Below are positions 22,635 through 30,379 of a stretch of DNA of 64,000 bases, one piece after another. The stretch lies in NCBI GenBank assembly GCA_963802215.1, contig CAWDHQ010000001.1, positions 2,046,001 to 2,110,000 on the forward strand, given 5' to 3'. Source of the stretch: SHZI01 sp963802215 (GTDB lineage Bacteria > Pseudomonadota > Gammaproteobacteria > Steroidobacterales > GCA-2729495). The notes below the pieces were generated by a model. That model searched no databases and was not told the origin of the DNA. It saw only the letters and a list, made by a program, of their open reading frames with translations. Position numbers and translations under genes: made by a program. The number at the start of each line of letters is the position of its first letter. The first letter of the stretch is position 1.

Positions 22635-22975
22635 GGCGCCGGCGAGAGTACCCGGTCTGCCCGTTCCTTAACAGGCAATGGGGCCGCGGGACGGGTGGGC
22701 TGGCCCACCGTTGGAATCCTTTACAGGGTCGCGACTCCGTGGGCCGGTGAATCGGGGCCATTCAGCGAGGATTAACCAGCGGGTAGCCGGGGGATCCTGG
22801 CACTGTCGGGGCCGGGAACCGCGGAAATGCTGGTACCAGTCGCAGCATGGTCACCTTTTGCCCAGCCCGCGTTGGGGAGACAGCAGTCGGGATTTCTTAC
22901 GATTGGCTGACGGGACATCCGAATTCAGGCCACGTAGTCGCGTCAGAGCGCTGTTCGATCAGGGTTTTTCTGGGC

Positions 22976-22992
22976 CTGGCACAGGACTTGCT
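22976..22992 (+). promoter_or_regulatory. Sigma-54 (-24/-12) promoter
   Basis: CTGGCACAGGACTTGCT matches the sigma-54 consensus TGGCAC-N5-TTGC, with GG (22978-22979) and GC (22990-22991) separated by exactly 10 bases. A start near 23003 is predicted. About 340 bases upstream, free of any recognisable gene, could hold sites for an NtrC-type activator, but I could not identify such a site by eye. Confidence 0.75.
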
Positions 22993-23002
22993 GTTACATA
23001 CC

Positions 23003-23229
23003 GCGCACAAAAAAAGGTCTCTGTGCCGCGCGGAAGGAACGCTCGACATCTGTCACCAGACATCGTAGCCAGAAGAAGCCCACAAGAAGAAGAACAAACC
23101 AACAATTAGAAGTAGAAGCGGCAAAAACAACAAGAAGAACAAACCACCACAGACTGACGCACGCGCCGAGACCGGATTCGCGACAACAACAAAAACCCGT
23201 ATCACCCCGCCACTGGCGGGGTTTTTTTT
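23003..23229 (+). ncRNA. Candidate A-rich small RNA of the CrcZ/Hfq-decoy type
   Basis: About 227 nt between the sigma-54 promoter and a strong terminator. A 5' hairpin-forming segment (CCGCGCAC...GTGCCGCGCGG) leads into repeated unpaired A-rich tracts: AAGAAGAAGAACAAACC (23084-23100), AAAAACAACAAGAAGAAC (23123-23140) and ACAACAACAAAAACCC (23183-23198). These resemble the AANAANAA 'CA motifs' by which CrcZ/CrcY/CrcX of Pseudomonas bind Hfq with Crc (known biology; CrcZ is also sigma-54 dependent). No convincing coding frame with a ribosome site exists. It is shorter than CrcZ, and assignment to that class is inference. Confidence 0.6.
23204..23229 (+). terminator. Rho-independent terminator of the A-rich small RNA
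   Basis: ACCCCGCC-ACT-GGCGGGGT forms an 8-bp stem with a 3-base loop, followed at once by T8. It ends about 40 bases before btuD, so btuD should be transcribed from another promoter or by read-through. Confidence 0.9.
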
Positions 23230-23269
23230 GCCCACGATTCCACCCCGCGACCGCTAGACTGCAGGCCCC

Positions 23270-24073
23270 ATGCTGACCTGCTCCGCACTGGTGGTGAAGG
23301 TGGCCGGCCGCGCCCTGGTCCGGGACCTCACCTTTCACCTCGCCGCCGGCGACGTCATCGCCGTGCTTGGCCCTAATGGCGTCGGCAAGAGCCTCACGCT
23401 GCACACCCTCGCGGGCCTCCGGGCCCCAGGCCAAGGGTCCATCCTGCTTGGCGGGAATGCACTGGACCGCCTCAAGCGCCGCCAGGCGGCCCAGCGCCTG
23501 GGCCTGCTGCTCCAGGACGATGCCGAGACCTTCCCGGCCACAGTCCTCGATACGGCTCTGATGGGCCGGCACCCCCACCTCACCGGCACCGCCTCGGAAT
23601 CGGCCGCTGACCTGGCCCGGGCACGCGCCGCGCTCGCGACCATGGGTCTCGCCGGATTCGACGACCGGCTCGTGTCCTCACTCTCCGGCGGCGAGCGGCG
23701 TCGACTCGCCCTCGCCCGGCTGCTGACCCAGGACCCGGGTGTACTGCTGCTGGACGAGCCGGTGAATCACCTGGATCCCCGGCACCAGATCAGCGTGCTC
23801 GGTCATATCGCAGGCCTGGCCCGGGCTGGGCGGGGCGTGATCATGACGCTTCACGATCCAACTCTTGCCCTGCGCTTCGCCAGCCACGCGCTGCTGTTGT
23901 TCCCGGACGCAACCTGGCTGCTGGACACCGGCCGCGCAGCGCTCACGCCGCACAACCTGGCGCGACTGTTCGCCACGCCCTACGAGAAGTACGTCAATGA
24001 CCGGGGTGGCGTCGCGCTGTTCCCGGCCTATGTCCCCGCGACGGCGCTTGACGATCCACAACGCGGGAGCTAA
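23270..24073 (+). CDS. btuD: Vitamin B12 ABC transporter ATPase (BtuD)
   Basis: 267 aa ABC ATPase. Walker A is GPNGVGKS (about residues 38-45), the signature is LSGGERRRLALARLL, and Walker B is GVLLLDEPVNHLDP, with the switch histidine in MTLHDPTLAL. The protein groups with FecE/BtuD/HmuV importers that energise FecCD permeases. The partner permease is presumably BtuC encoded at 20530. The cobalamin riboswitch begins about 10 bases after the stop. No clear promoter is seen in the 40 bases between the small-RNA terminator and the start. Confidence 0.87.
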   Translation: MLTCSALVVKVAGRALVRDLTFHLAAGDVIAVLGPNGVGKSLTLHTLAGLRAPGQGSILLGGNALDRLKRRQAAQRLGLLLQDDAETFPATVLDTALMGRHPHLTGTASESAADLARARAALATMGLAGFDDRLVSSLSGGERRRLALARLLTQDPGVLLLDEPVNHLDPRHQISVLGHIAGLARAGRGVIMTLHDPTLALRFASHALLLFPDATWLLDTGRAALTPHNLARLFATPYEKYVNDRGGVALFPAYVPATALDDPQRGS

Positions 24074-24084
24074 TTTGCTTGCCG

Positions 24085-24319
24085 TTCCTGCCGGTGCCTG
24101 ACGGTCCTCCAGACCGAAGGGTTTAACGGGAAGTGCGGTGAGCTGGCCTCTACTCGAAGACAGGCCGGCAACGCCGCCGCTGCCCCCGCAACGGTAAGCG
24201 CAGGATCAAGGGTCATCACACGAGCCACTGGGCAGAAGCGCCTGGGAAGGCGATGGCCCCGGATGCAGAGCCCGCAAGAGCCCGGCATCCCCGCGCGAGC
24301 CCGTATACCGGCCGGCAGG
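24085..24319 (+). promoter_or_regulatory. Cobalamin riboswitch
   Basis: All class hallmarks occur in order: GGGAAGTGCGGTG (24128-24140), CTGCCCCCGCAACGGTAA (24180-24197), the B12 box GCCACTGGGC with TGGGAAGGC (24224-24251), and the closing GAGCCCGTATACCGGCC (24297-24313). The ends TGCCGG and CCGGCA can form the outer stem. Adenosylcobalamin binding should reduce expression of btuB and the adenosyltransferase gene downstream. Confidence 0.93.
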
Positions 24320-24400
24320 TGTCATCGGATCGTCAGGTCTCGGGTGGAGACCGCGTGACGGCACGTGCCCTGCTGGCTGCGTGTTGCCGCTGCTGCGGCC

Positions 24401-24425
24401 CTGCCAGGCCTTTGGGCCCTGGCAG
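24401..24425 (+). promoter_or_regulatory. Possible expression-platform hairpin of the riboswitch
   Basis: CTGCCAGGCC and GGGCCCTGGCAG pair with a single bulge about 80 bases after the aptamer and 70 before btuB. No T-run follows, so it is not a classical terminator; it may help control translation initiation or Rho access. Confidence 0.3.
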
Positions 24426-24497
24426 CTGTCACTTTCCTCTGCCACGCGACCCGGCGTTCATCACGCTCGGGTGTGAGCGTGTCATGGGGAGAATCGC

Positions 24498-26441
24498 GTG
24501 CATCGTTCGCTATGCCTGACCTTATTCCTTGGCGGCGTATTCGCCACCACAGTCATCCGGGCGGAGGAGATCCGCGATACCTTGCTGGTCACTGCATCCC
24601 GGGTACCCGTGCCGCTCATGGCAGCCGGCAGCTCGGTCTCGGTCATCGGGCGGGAGGACATCGAAGCCCGCCAGTCCGTCTTCGCGGTGGACCTGCTGAA
24701 GGACGTGCCCGGCTTCACCGTGAGCCGGTCCGGCAGCATCGGCTCCCAGACCCAGGTTCGCGTGCGCGGCGCAGAGGCCAATCAGGTTCTCGTGCTCATC
24801 GACGGCATCGAGGCCAATGACCCGGCGGGGAACGACGAGTTTGCCTTCCAGGACCTGACGACATGGGATGTGGAGCGCATCGAGGTGGTGCGCGGGCCAC
24901 AGAGCGCGCTGTGGGGAAGCGATGCCCTGTCCGGCGTGGTCAATGTGATCACGCGCAAGCCCACCGAAGACTTTGCCGCAGAGGGTTTTGCCGAGGCCGG
25001 CTCCTTCGACACCATGGCCTTCGGCGCTCGCATTGGCGGGGCCGTTCTGGGGGCACGGGCCGGACTCTCGCTGTCCCGGCTCGACTCCGGCGGTGACAAC
25101 AACTCCCGCACCGGCGACGAGAATGACGGCTACGAGAACACGACGGCCACCCTGACACTGGCAGGTGACCCGATTGACAACCTGGACCTGGAATTCATCG
25201 GCCGGTACACCACCACCGACAAGGCCTTTGACGGGACGGACTTCGTCTCGACAGGCCTGCCCACCGACAGTGGCGACGAGACGGCGGTGGACCTTGGCTA
25301 TTTTCGCGCAGGTGGCACGCTTGCCCTGGCCGACGGCCGATGGACCCAGCGCCTGCGCGCCGCCTGGACGACCACGGACACGGAGAACAGCAACGAGTTC
25401 GGCGCCAACGGCGCCACCGACGCCGACAAGTACGGCATCTACTACCAGACGACCTGGCAGTTCTCCCGGCCAGCGCCCGACATGCCGGGCAACTCCGTCA
25501 CCCTGGCACTGGACCGGGAGCACCAGCAGTTTGACCAGACCGCGACGGCATCGCCCTTCGGCGACCCCAACCAGAGTCAGGAAATGGACAACACGGCGGC
25601 CGTCCTGGAACTCCTGCTGACGCCCTTCGAGCGCACTTCACTGTCACTGAGCGGCCGCTACGACGACAACAGCGACTTCGACGACGTCGGCACATTCCGC
25701 GCCACCACCGCGTGGGCCGCGAGAAGCACGGCCACCAGGCTTCACGCCAGCCTTGGCACGGGACAGAAGGCCCCCACGTTCATCGAGCGCTACGGGTTCT
25801 TCCCCGACCAGTTCATCGGCAATCCCGACCTCAAGCCCGAGAAGTCCACGGGCTGGGAGGTGGGCGTCGAGCAGCCACTGTGGAATGACAGGATCAGCCT
25901 CGGGGCAACCTACTTCCGCGAGGACCTCGAGGACGAGATCGACGGCTTCGCCTTTGACCCCGACACCTTCCTGTTCACGGCGGAAAACCTCGACGGCCGC
26001 AGCAAACGGCGAGGGGTAGAAGTCAGTGCCCGGGCCCGGGTCACCGACACCCTGCGCTTCTCCGGGTCCTATACATACACGGATGCCACGCAGCCGGATC
26101 CGCTGACGGGCGAGGACACTCAGGAGATCCGGCGGCCCCGCCATGGGGCCAGCCTGAATGCCGACTGGGCGCTCCTCGATGGCAAGGCGGACGTGAACCT
26201 GAACCTCACCTACGTCGGGGACCGGAACGACACGTTCTTCGAGGTGGCGCCACCTTTCGGCGTCCAGACCATCGACCTCGACGCCTATTACCTCGCGAGC
26301 CTGGCCGCGAGCTACGAGCTGACGCGACAGGCCAGCGTGTACGCCCGTGTGGAGAACCTGCTCGACGAGCAATACGAGGATGTCTACGGCTACAACACGC
26401 CCGGTGTCGGGGCGTATGCCGGCATCCGGCTGCGCTTCTGA
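24498..26441 (+). CDS. btuB: TonB-dependent cobalamin receptor BtuB
   Basis: 647 aa outer-membrane receptor. A GTG start gives a signal peptide (to about residue 22, ...VIRAEE), followed by a TonB box-like DTLLVTA (27-33). The plug domain shows LLKDVPGFTV, TQVRVRGAEANQVLVLIDG and VERIEVVRGPQSALWGSDAL. The rest is a 22-strand barrel ending in the aromatic terminal strand GAYAGIRLRF. The TonB motor drives B12 across the outer membrane to BtuF and BtuCD. The cobalamin riboswitch upstream is strong evidence for the substrate. The adenosyltransferase gene follows after 49 bases. Confidence 0.92.
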   Translation: MHRSLCLTLFLGGVFATTVIRAEEIRDTLLVTASRVPVPLMAAGSSVSVIGREDIEARQSVFAVDLLKDVPGFTVSRSGSIGSQTQVRVRGAEANQVLVLIDGIEANDPAGNDEFAFQDLTTWDVERIEVVRGPQSALWGSDALSGVVNVITRKPTEDFAAEGFAEAGSFDTMAFGARIGGAVLGARAGLSLSRLDSGGDNNSRTGDENDGYENTTATLTLAGDPIDNLDLEFIGRYTTTDKAFDGTDFVSTGLPTDSGDETAVDLGYFRAGGTLALADGRWTQRLRAAWTTTDTENSNEFGANGATDADKYGIYYQTTWQFSRPAPDMPGNSVTLALDREHQQFDQTATASPFGDPNQSQEMDNTAAVLELLLTPFERTSLSLSGRYDDNSDFDDVGTFRATTAWAARSTATRLHASLGTGQKAPTFIERYGFFPDQFIGNPDLKPEKSTGWEVGVEQPLWNDRISLGATYFREDLEDEIDGFAFDPDTFLFTAENLDGRSKRRGVEVSARARVTDTLRFSGSYTYTDATQPDPLTGEDTQEIRRPRHGASLNADWALLDGKADVNLNLTYVGDRNDTFFEVAPPFGVQTIDLDAYYLASLAASYELTRQASVYARVENLLDEQYEDVYGYNTPGVGAYAGIRLRF

Positions 26442-26490
26442 ACAGCCGCGCAGGTACACTCGGAAGGCAACGCCTGCAGGACGGACGAAC

Positions 26491-27045
26491 ATGGGCAACC
26501 GGCTGACCAGGATCTACACGCGAACCGGCGACGACGGCACCACCGGCCTGGGGACGGGCGAGCGCGTGGCCAAGGACTGCCCCCGCGTGGACGCCTACGG
26601 GACCGTGGACGAGCTGAATTCCTGCATCGGCCTCGTGCTCGCCACGGCCAGCCTCCCGCCGCTGATCCGGGGAACCCTGACGGGAATCCAGCACCGGCTC
26701 TTCGATCTGGGCAGCGAACTGGCGGTGCCCGGTCGGGACGTCATCCTGGCAAGCGACACGACGGGCCTCGAGGCCGTCCTGGACGAACTCAACGCAGACC
26801 TGCCCCCACTCAAGGATTTCGTGCTTCCTGGCGGCACCCCGGGCGCCGCCACCTGCCACCTGGCCCGGGCCGTCTGCCGGCGCGCCGAGCGGCGCGTCAT
26901 CACCCTGCAGAGGGACGAGCCCGTAAACGCGGAAGCCGTGCGCTATCTGAACCGGCTCTCGGACCTGCTCTTCGTCATGTCCCGTGTGCTGTGCCGGATG
27001 GACGGCGGCAGCGAGGTGATCTGGACGGCCAGGCCGGCAGGGTAG
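26491..27045 (+). CDS. PduO-type ATP:cob(I)alamin adenosyltransferase
   Basis: 184 aa. The N-terminal IYTRTGDDGTTGLGTGERV and AYGTVDELNS, with ATCHLARAVCRRAERR and YLNRLSDLLFVMSRVL later, are the PduO/MMAB fold (not the unrelated BtuR/CobA fold). The enzyme attaches the adenosyl group to cob(I)alamin to make coenzyme B12. Cotranscription with btuB under the riboswitch links uptake to activation. The stop codon lies in a REP-like palindrome shared with btuF. Confidence 0.93.
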   Translation: MGNRLTRIYTRTGDDGTTGLGTGERVAKDCPRVDAYGTVDELNSCIGLVLATASLPPLIRGTLTGIQHRLFDLGSELAVPGRDVILASDTTGLEAVLDELNADLPPLKDFVLPGGTPGAATCHLARAVCRRAERRVITLQRDEPVNAEAVRYLNRLSDLLFVMSRVLCRMDGGSEVIWTARPAG

Positions 27046-27100
27046 GAGCGCCTTTAGGCGCGACGGGGGAACACCCGGTCGCGCCTAAAGGCGCTCCTAC
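27042..27100. repeat. REP-like palindrome joining the adenosyltransferase gene and btuF
   Basis: Perfect inverted repeat with 23-base arms (27042-27064 and 27078-27100) and a 13-base loop. It is the same family as 18290-18353. One C-G pair of that copy is T-A here, changed in both arms. It contains the TAG stops of both convergent genes. Confidence 0.88.
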
Positions 27101-27996
27101 AGATCACCGTTCAGTGCGGCGCAGAGCAGGGTGATCCCCTTCAGCAACCGGGGGCCGGGCACGCTCATGAGATCGGGGTCGAGCACGTGGAGCCGCGCGT
27201 GGCTGACGGCAGGCAGGCCGCCCCAGGATCGCCAGGCATCGAGCGGCGTGCCGGATTCCGGGCTGCCGGGCCCGCGGGTGTAGTCATTGGCCACAATGGC
27301 GTCCGGCGCCGCGGCCACCACGGACTCCACGCTGACGACAGCGGTCAGGCCCGGGACGGCAGCAAAGACGTTCTCCCCACCGCAGAGCTCGATCGCCTCA
27401 CCGATGAAATGCTCGCGACTGACGGTGATAAGTGGTTGCGGCGCGACCTGGTAGAAGACGCGACCCGCGCGCGACCCGGCGTAGTGGGCCTGCAGTCCAG
27501 CCAGGCCATCCCGCCAGGTGCTCGCCGCCTGCCGCGCTTCCCGCTCCGTGCCCGCAAGGCGGCCGATGGCGTCGATCTGGTCGCCCACATCCGCCAGTCG
27601 CCGCGGTTCCAGCTCGACGACGCGATATCCCAGTCGCCGCAGCCGCCCGAGTGCCGCGGGCGAGTTGCCGCTGGGCCACCCGAGGACCAGGTCGGGCCTC
27701 AGCGAGGCCAGCGCCTCCAGGTCGATGCGGAACGCATCGCCCACGCGCGGCAGTGCGCGGGCAGCCTCCGGGTGATCGCTGAACTCCACCACGCCCACCA
27801 GACGCGAACCAGCGCCGGCGGCATAGGTCAGTTCGGCCAGGTGCGGGGCCAGGGCGACGATGCGTCGGGCGGGCGGGTCGGTGGCGGCCGGCGGAGGCCG
27901 GTCGGGGGCGCAGGCGCTGAGGAGAAGGATTGCCAGCAGCAGGATCGCGCCGGTCGGCGCTCCTGCGTCTGAAGCCCGCTCACGTAAGCCATTCAT
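27097..27996 (-). CDS. btuF: Periplasmic cobalamin-binding protein (BtuF family lipoprotein)
   Basis: 299 aa. A hydrophobic leader ends in the lipobox LLSAC (C29), so the protein is probably anchored to a membrane by lipid. The two-lobed helical-backbone binding fold is shown by RRIVALAPHLAELTYAAGAG, LVGVVEFSDHPEAA, LEALASLRPDLVLGW, and later GGENVFAAVPG and VVAAAPDAIVANDY. BtuF hands B12 to BtuCD. It overlaps the end of ampE by 17 bases on the same strand, so it is expressed with ampDE rather than from the B12 riboswitch, unless an internal promoter exists. Confidence 0.87.
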   Translation of the reverse strand: MNGLRERASDAGAPTGAILLLAILLLSACAPDRPPPAATDPPARRIVALAPHLAELTYAAGAGSRLVGVVEFSDHPEAARALPRVGDAFRIDLEALASLRPDLVLGWPSGNSPAALGRLRRLGYRVVELEPRRLADVGDQIDAIGRLAGTEREARQAASTWRDGLAGLQAHYAGSRAGRVFYQVAPQPLITVSREHFIGEAIELCGGENVFAAVPGLTAVVSVESVVAAAPDAIVANDYTRGPGSPESGTPLDAWRSWGGLPAVSHARLHVLDPDLMSVPGPRLLKGITLLCAALNGDL

Positions 27997-28891
27997 ACAA
28001 CGTCAGCAGGGCGATTACCGGGCACCAGATCATCCACAGAGTCCGGATCACCAGGGAACGCGCGCCCCGGATCCGGTCCCGCGCCTCCACCGCGTCCGCC
28101 ACATCGAGGGCGCCACGACCGGACGCCGCCACGCCAACGCGGGCGACGATCTCCACGGTGCCGTCAGCAAAGGGAAGGTGGGCCTCGCGGCCGCAGTTCC
28201 GCCAGCTCTCCATGGCCTCCTCGAAGTTGCCGGCGAGCACATAGCCCAGCGCCAGGAGGCGGGAGGGAATCCAGGCCAGCAGTCCGTGCAGGGTGCGGAC
28301 AGCCTCCATCGTCGCGGTGGCGTCGTCCTCGCCGGCCTTCACTTCGGTCCGATGGCGCATCAGGTCCAGCACCCGGAAGGCCCAGGCGCCCGTGGGACCC
28401 AGCACCAGGAACCAGAACACCACCCCGAAGATGCGGTTGTTGGCCTGGACGTAGATGGCCCGTTCCACGGCCTCGTTGCGCTCGGCCAGCAGGACCGGCG
28501 GGATCTTCTCCAGCAGCTCCTCCGCCACGCTCTGCTGGGTGGCCACGTCGCCGGTCTCCAGCGCGTCGCCGTAGTCCTCCACTTCATCGTCCAGGTCCCG
28601 GGGGCCCAGCGAGAACAGCAGGATCACCACGGCGAACAGGAAGTAGGGGATCTGCAGCAACTCGTCCTGCAGGGCGCCGGACAGCAGCGCCACCGGCGCG
28701 ACGAGCAACGCTGCAAGGAGGAACGTCAGTGCCAGCGCGGACCAGCGGCGATTCCTGCCGCCGGCCGTGGCGCGCAGGCGGCGCAAATGGGAATCGAACA
28801 GTGGATCGAGCCACCGGAACTCACGCAGGTGGAACAGGTGCGTCAACACCCGCTCGAGGGCCAGGCCAAGGAGCAGCGCGAGGAAATTCAT
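27980..28891 (-). CDS. ampE: AmpE-like inner-membrane protein
   Basis: 303 aa with hydrophobic segments near residues 1-15, 50-70, 78-95, 155-175 and at the C-terminus (LWMIWCPVIALLTLYEWL). The pattern NFLALLLGLALERVLTHLFH and the later NNRIFGVVFWFLVLGPTGAW and LHGLLAWIPSRLLALGYVL match AmpE, a CbiB/CobD-related membrane protein of unclear biochemistry linked to the AmpD peptidoglycan-recycling gene. It begins 9 bases after ampD, the classical ampDE arrangement. The CobD relationship is worth noting beside B12 genes, but the ampD partner argues for AmpE. Confidence 0.85.
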   Translation of the reverse strand: MNFLALLLGLALERVLTHLFHLREFRWLDPLFDSHLRRLRATAGGRNRRWSALALTFLLAALLVAPVALLSGALQDELLQIPYFLFAVVILLFSLGPRDLDDEVEDYGDALETGDVATQQSVAEELLEKIPPVLLAERNEAVERAIYVQANNRIFGVVFWFLVLGPTGAWAFRVLDLMRHRTEVKAGEDDATATMEAVRTLHGLLAWIPSRLLALGYVLAGNFEEAMESWRNCGREAHLPFADGTVEIVARVGVAASGRGALDVADAVEARDRIRGARSLVIRTLWMIWCPVIALLTLYEWLT

Positions 28892-28900
28892 GCGGCTAGT

Positions 28901-29530
28901 CTAAGGCTTCCTCGCGGGGCGGGGCGGCCCAAGCAGCCGGTGGAGCCGCGGCCAGTCGAAGGCCAGCCCCGGATCCGTTTTTCGCCCGGGCGCCACGTCG
29001 CTGTGGCCCACGATCGGGGCAGACGCCAGGGACGGCACGCCCCGGCGCAACACCCGGATCACGGTGGCCAGCCGGCGATACTGGGCGGCGGAGTACGGCT
29101 GATCGTCGGCGCCCTCCAGCTCGATCCCCACCGAGAAATCGTTGCACTGGTGGCGCCCGCGGAAGCTGGACTTGCCCGCGTGCCAGGCCCTCCGGTGCAA
29201 CGGGACGTACTGCACCACCTCCCCCGTGCGCCGGATCAGCAAGTGGCTCGAGACCTTGAGGCCGGCGATATCCCGGAAGTAGTCGTGCCCCGCCGGGTCG
29301 AGCGCGTTGGTGAAGAGATGGTCGATATGGGGTCCGCCGAACTGGCCCGGCGGCAGGGAGATGCCATGGATGACGATGAGTTCGGGTGACATGCCCACCG
29401 GGCGATCGTCGCAGTTCGGCGACGGCAGCTGCCGCGCGCCGCGAAGGAGGCCGTTGCCCGGCTCGAGGCCGAGGCGGTGCAGGCGGGTTGCACCCCGTTT
29501 CCCCGTCGACGCCCTCCCCGCTGGCCTCAT
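28901..29530 (-). CDS. ampD: 1,6-anhydro-N-acetylmuramyl-L-alanine amidase AmpD
   Basis: About 209 aa. The zinc amidase-2 fold is clear: LIVIHGISLPPGQFGGPHID (zinc His), VSSHLLIRRTGEVVQYVPL, RAWHAGKSSFRGRHQCNDFS, IGIELEGADDQPY and GHSDVAPGRKTDPG with the second zinc histidine and catalytic lysine. The enzyme cuts anhydro-muropeptides in the cytoplasm during cell-wall recycling and so lowers AmpR-controlled beta-lactamase induction (known for the family). The ATG at 29530 leaves an N-terminal extension of about 25 residues over E. coli AmpD; a later non-ATG start is possible. It is divergent from rsmE by 15 bases. Confidence 0.9.
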   Translation of the reverse strand: MRPAGRASTGKRGATRLHRLGLEPGNGLLRGARQLPSPNCDDRPVGMSPELIVIHGISLPPGQFGGPHIDHLFTNALDPAGHDYFRDIAGLKVSSHLLIRRTGEVVQYVPLHRRAWHAGKSSFRGRHQCNDFSVGIELEGADDQPYSAAQYRRLATVIRVLRRGVPSLASAPIVGHSDVAPGRKTDPGLAFDWPRLHRLLGPPRPARKP

Positions 29531-29545
29531 AGGTAAGATCCGCTC

Positions 29546-30313
29546 ATGCAACGTCCCCGCATCTACACGCCGGCTGCCCTGCGCACCGGGACCACCCAAC
29601 TGCTGCCCGAGTCGGCTGCCGCCCATGTCACGCGGGTGCTGCGCCTGGCTGCCGGCGATCCTATCACCCTGTTCGACGGCTCCGGCACGGACTACGACGC
29701 AGTTCTCAGCGTCGTGGCCCGGAGCGGCGTATCGGCCCAGGTGGGTGCCGGCCGGCCGGTGGACCGCGAATCACCACTGGGGGTCACCCTCCTGCAGGGT
29801 GTGAGCCGGGGACCACGGATGGATACGGTCATGCAAAAGGCGACCGAACTCGGCGTGCGAACCGTGCAGCCGGTACTGGCCGACCGGAGCGTGGTGCGCC
29901 TGGACGCGGAGCGGGGCGAGGCGCGGGTGGCCCACTGGCAGCGGATCGTCATCAGCGCCTGCGAGCAGTGCGGGCGGTCCGTACTGCCGGAGGTCCTTCC
30001 ACCGCGCCCGCTCGACGAGGCACTTGCAGCGCTGGCGCCCGGCACCGTGGGCCTCACGCTGGATCCCCGTGGCGAAGGTGCGCTTGGCGAGCTGCTGGGC
30101 ACGGCGGGCCGAGTGGCGCTGGCGATCGGGCCGGAGGGCGGCTTCACGGACGACGAGATCCGGAACCTGACGAAGGCCGGCTTCCGGGGCCTGCGCCTCG
30201 GGCCGCGCATCCTGCGGACCGAGACGGCGCCGCTGGCGGCACTCGCAATCCTGCAGTACGCGCGGGGGGACCTGGGCTCGCAGGAGGGGGAAATGGGGTC
30301 AGACTGCAATTGA
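29546..30313 (+). CDS. rsmE: 16S rRNA (uracil-1498-N3)-methyltransferase RsmE
   Basis: 255 aa SPOUT methyltransferase. The N-terminal PUA-like domain (IYTPAALRTGTTQLLPESAA) is followed by QKATELGVRTVQPVLADRSV, the knot motif ALAIGPEGGFTDDE (about residues 193-206) and LGPRILRTETAPLAAL. It methylates U1498 in the small ribosomal subunit. The last nine or so residues (EGEMGSDCN) have no family match and are encoded by the left arm of a 47-bp palindrome, so the natural C-terminus appears to have been rewritten by the repeat. Confidence 0.92.
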   Translation: MQRPRIYTPAALRTGTTQLLPESAAAHVTRVLRLAAGDPITLFDGSGTDYDAVLSVVARSGVSAQVGAGRPVDRESPLGVTLLQGVSRGPRMDTVMQKATELGVRTVQPVLADRSVVRLDAERGEARVAHWQRIVISACEQCGRSVLPEVLPPRPLDEALAALAPGTVGLTLDPRGEGALGELLGTAGRVALAIGPEGGFTDDEIRNLTKAGFRGLRLGPRILRTETAPLAALAILQYARGDLGSQEGEMGSDCN

Positions 30314-30379
30314 GGAGGCCGGGGAACCCGTCGGTTCCCCGGCCTCCTCAATTGCAGTCTGACCCCATTTCCCCCTCCT
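30282..30379. repeat. Perfect 47-bp inverted repeat between rsmE and chpC
   Basis: Arms 30282-30328 and 30333-30379 are exact complements with a CGTC loop. Past one mismatch, four more pairs (CTCG/CGAG) extend the stem to 30277-30384. It includes the segment AAATGGGGTCAGACTGCAAT. The rsmE stop lies inside the left arm, and the right arm ends within the chpC stop. It is not the same sequence as the two REP copies. Confidence 0.92.

Noticed and set aside
23228..23260. TTGCCC...TAGACT as a btuD promoter
   Set aside because: The spacing is 21 bases, too long for a sigma-70 promoter.
22994..23578. Minus-strand open frame of 194 codons across the small RNA and btuD start
   Set aside because: It runs antisense to btuD, is low-complexity in the A/T-rich part, and has no ribosome site or recognisable motif.
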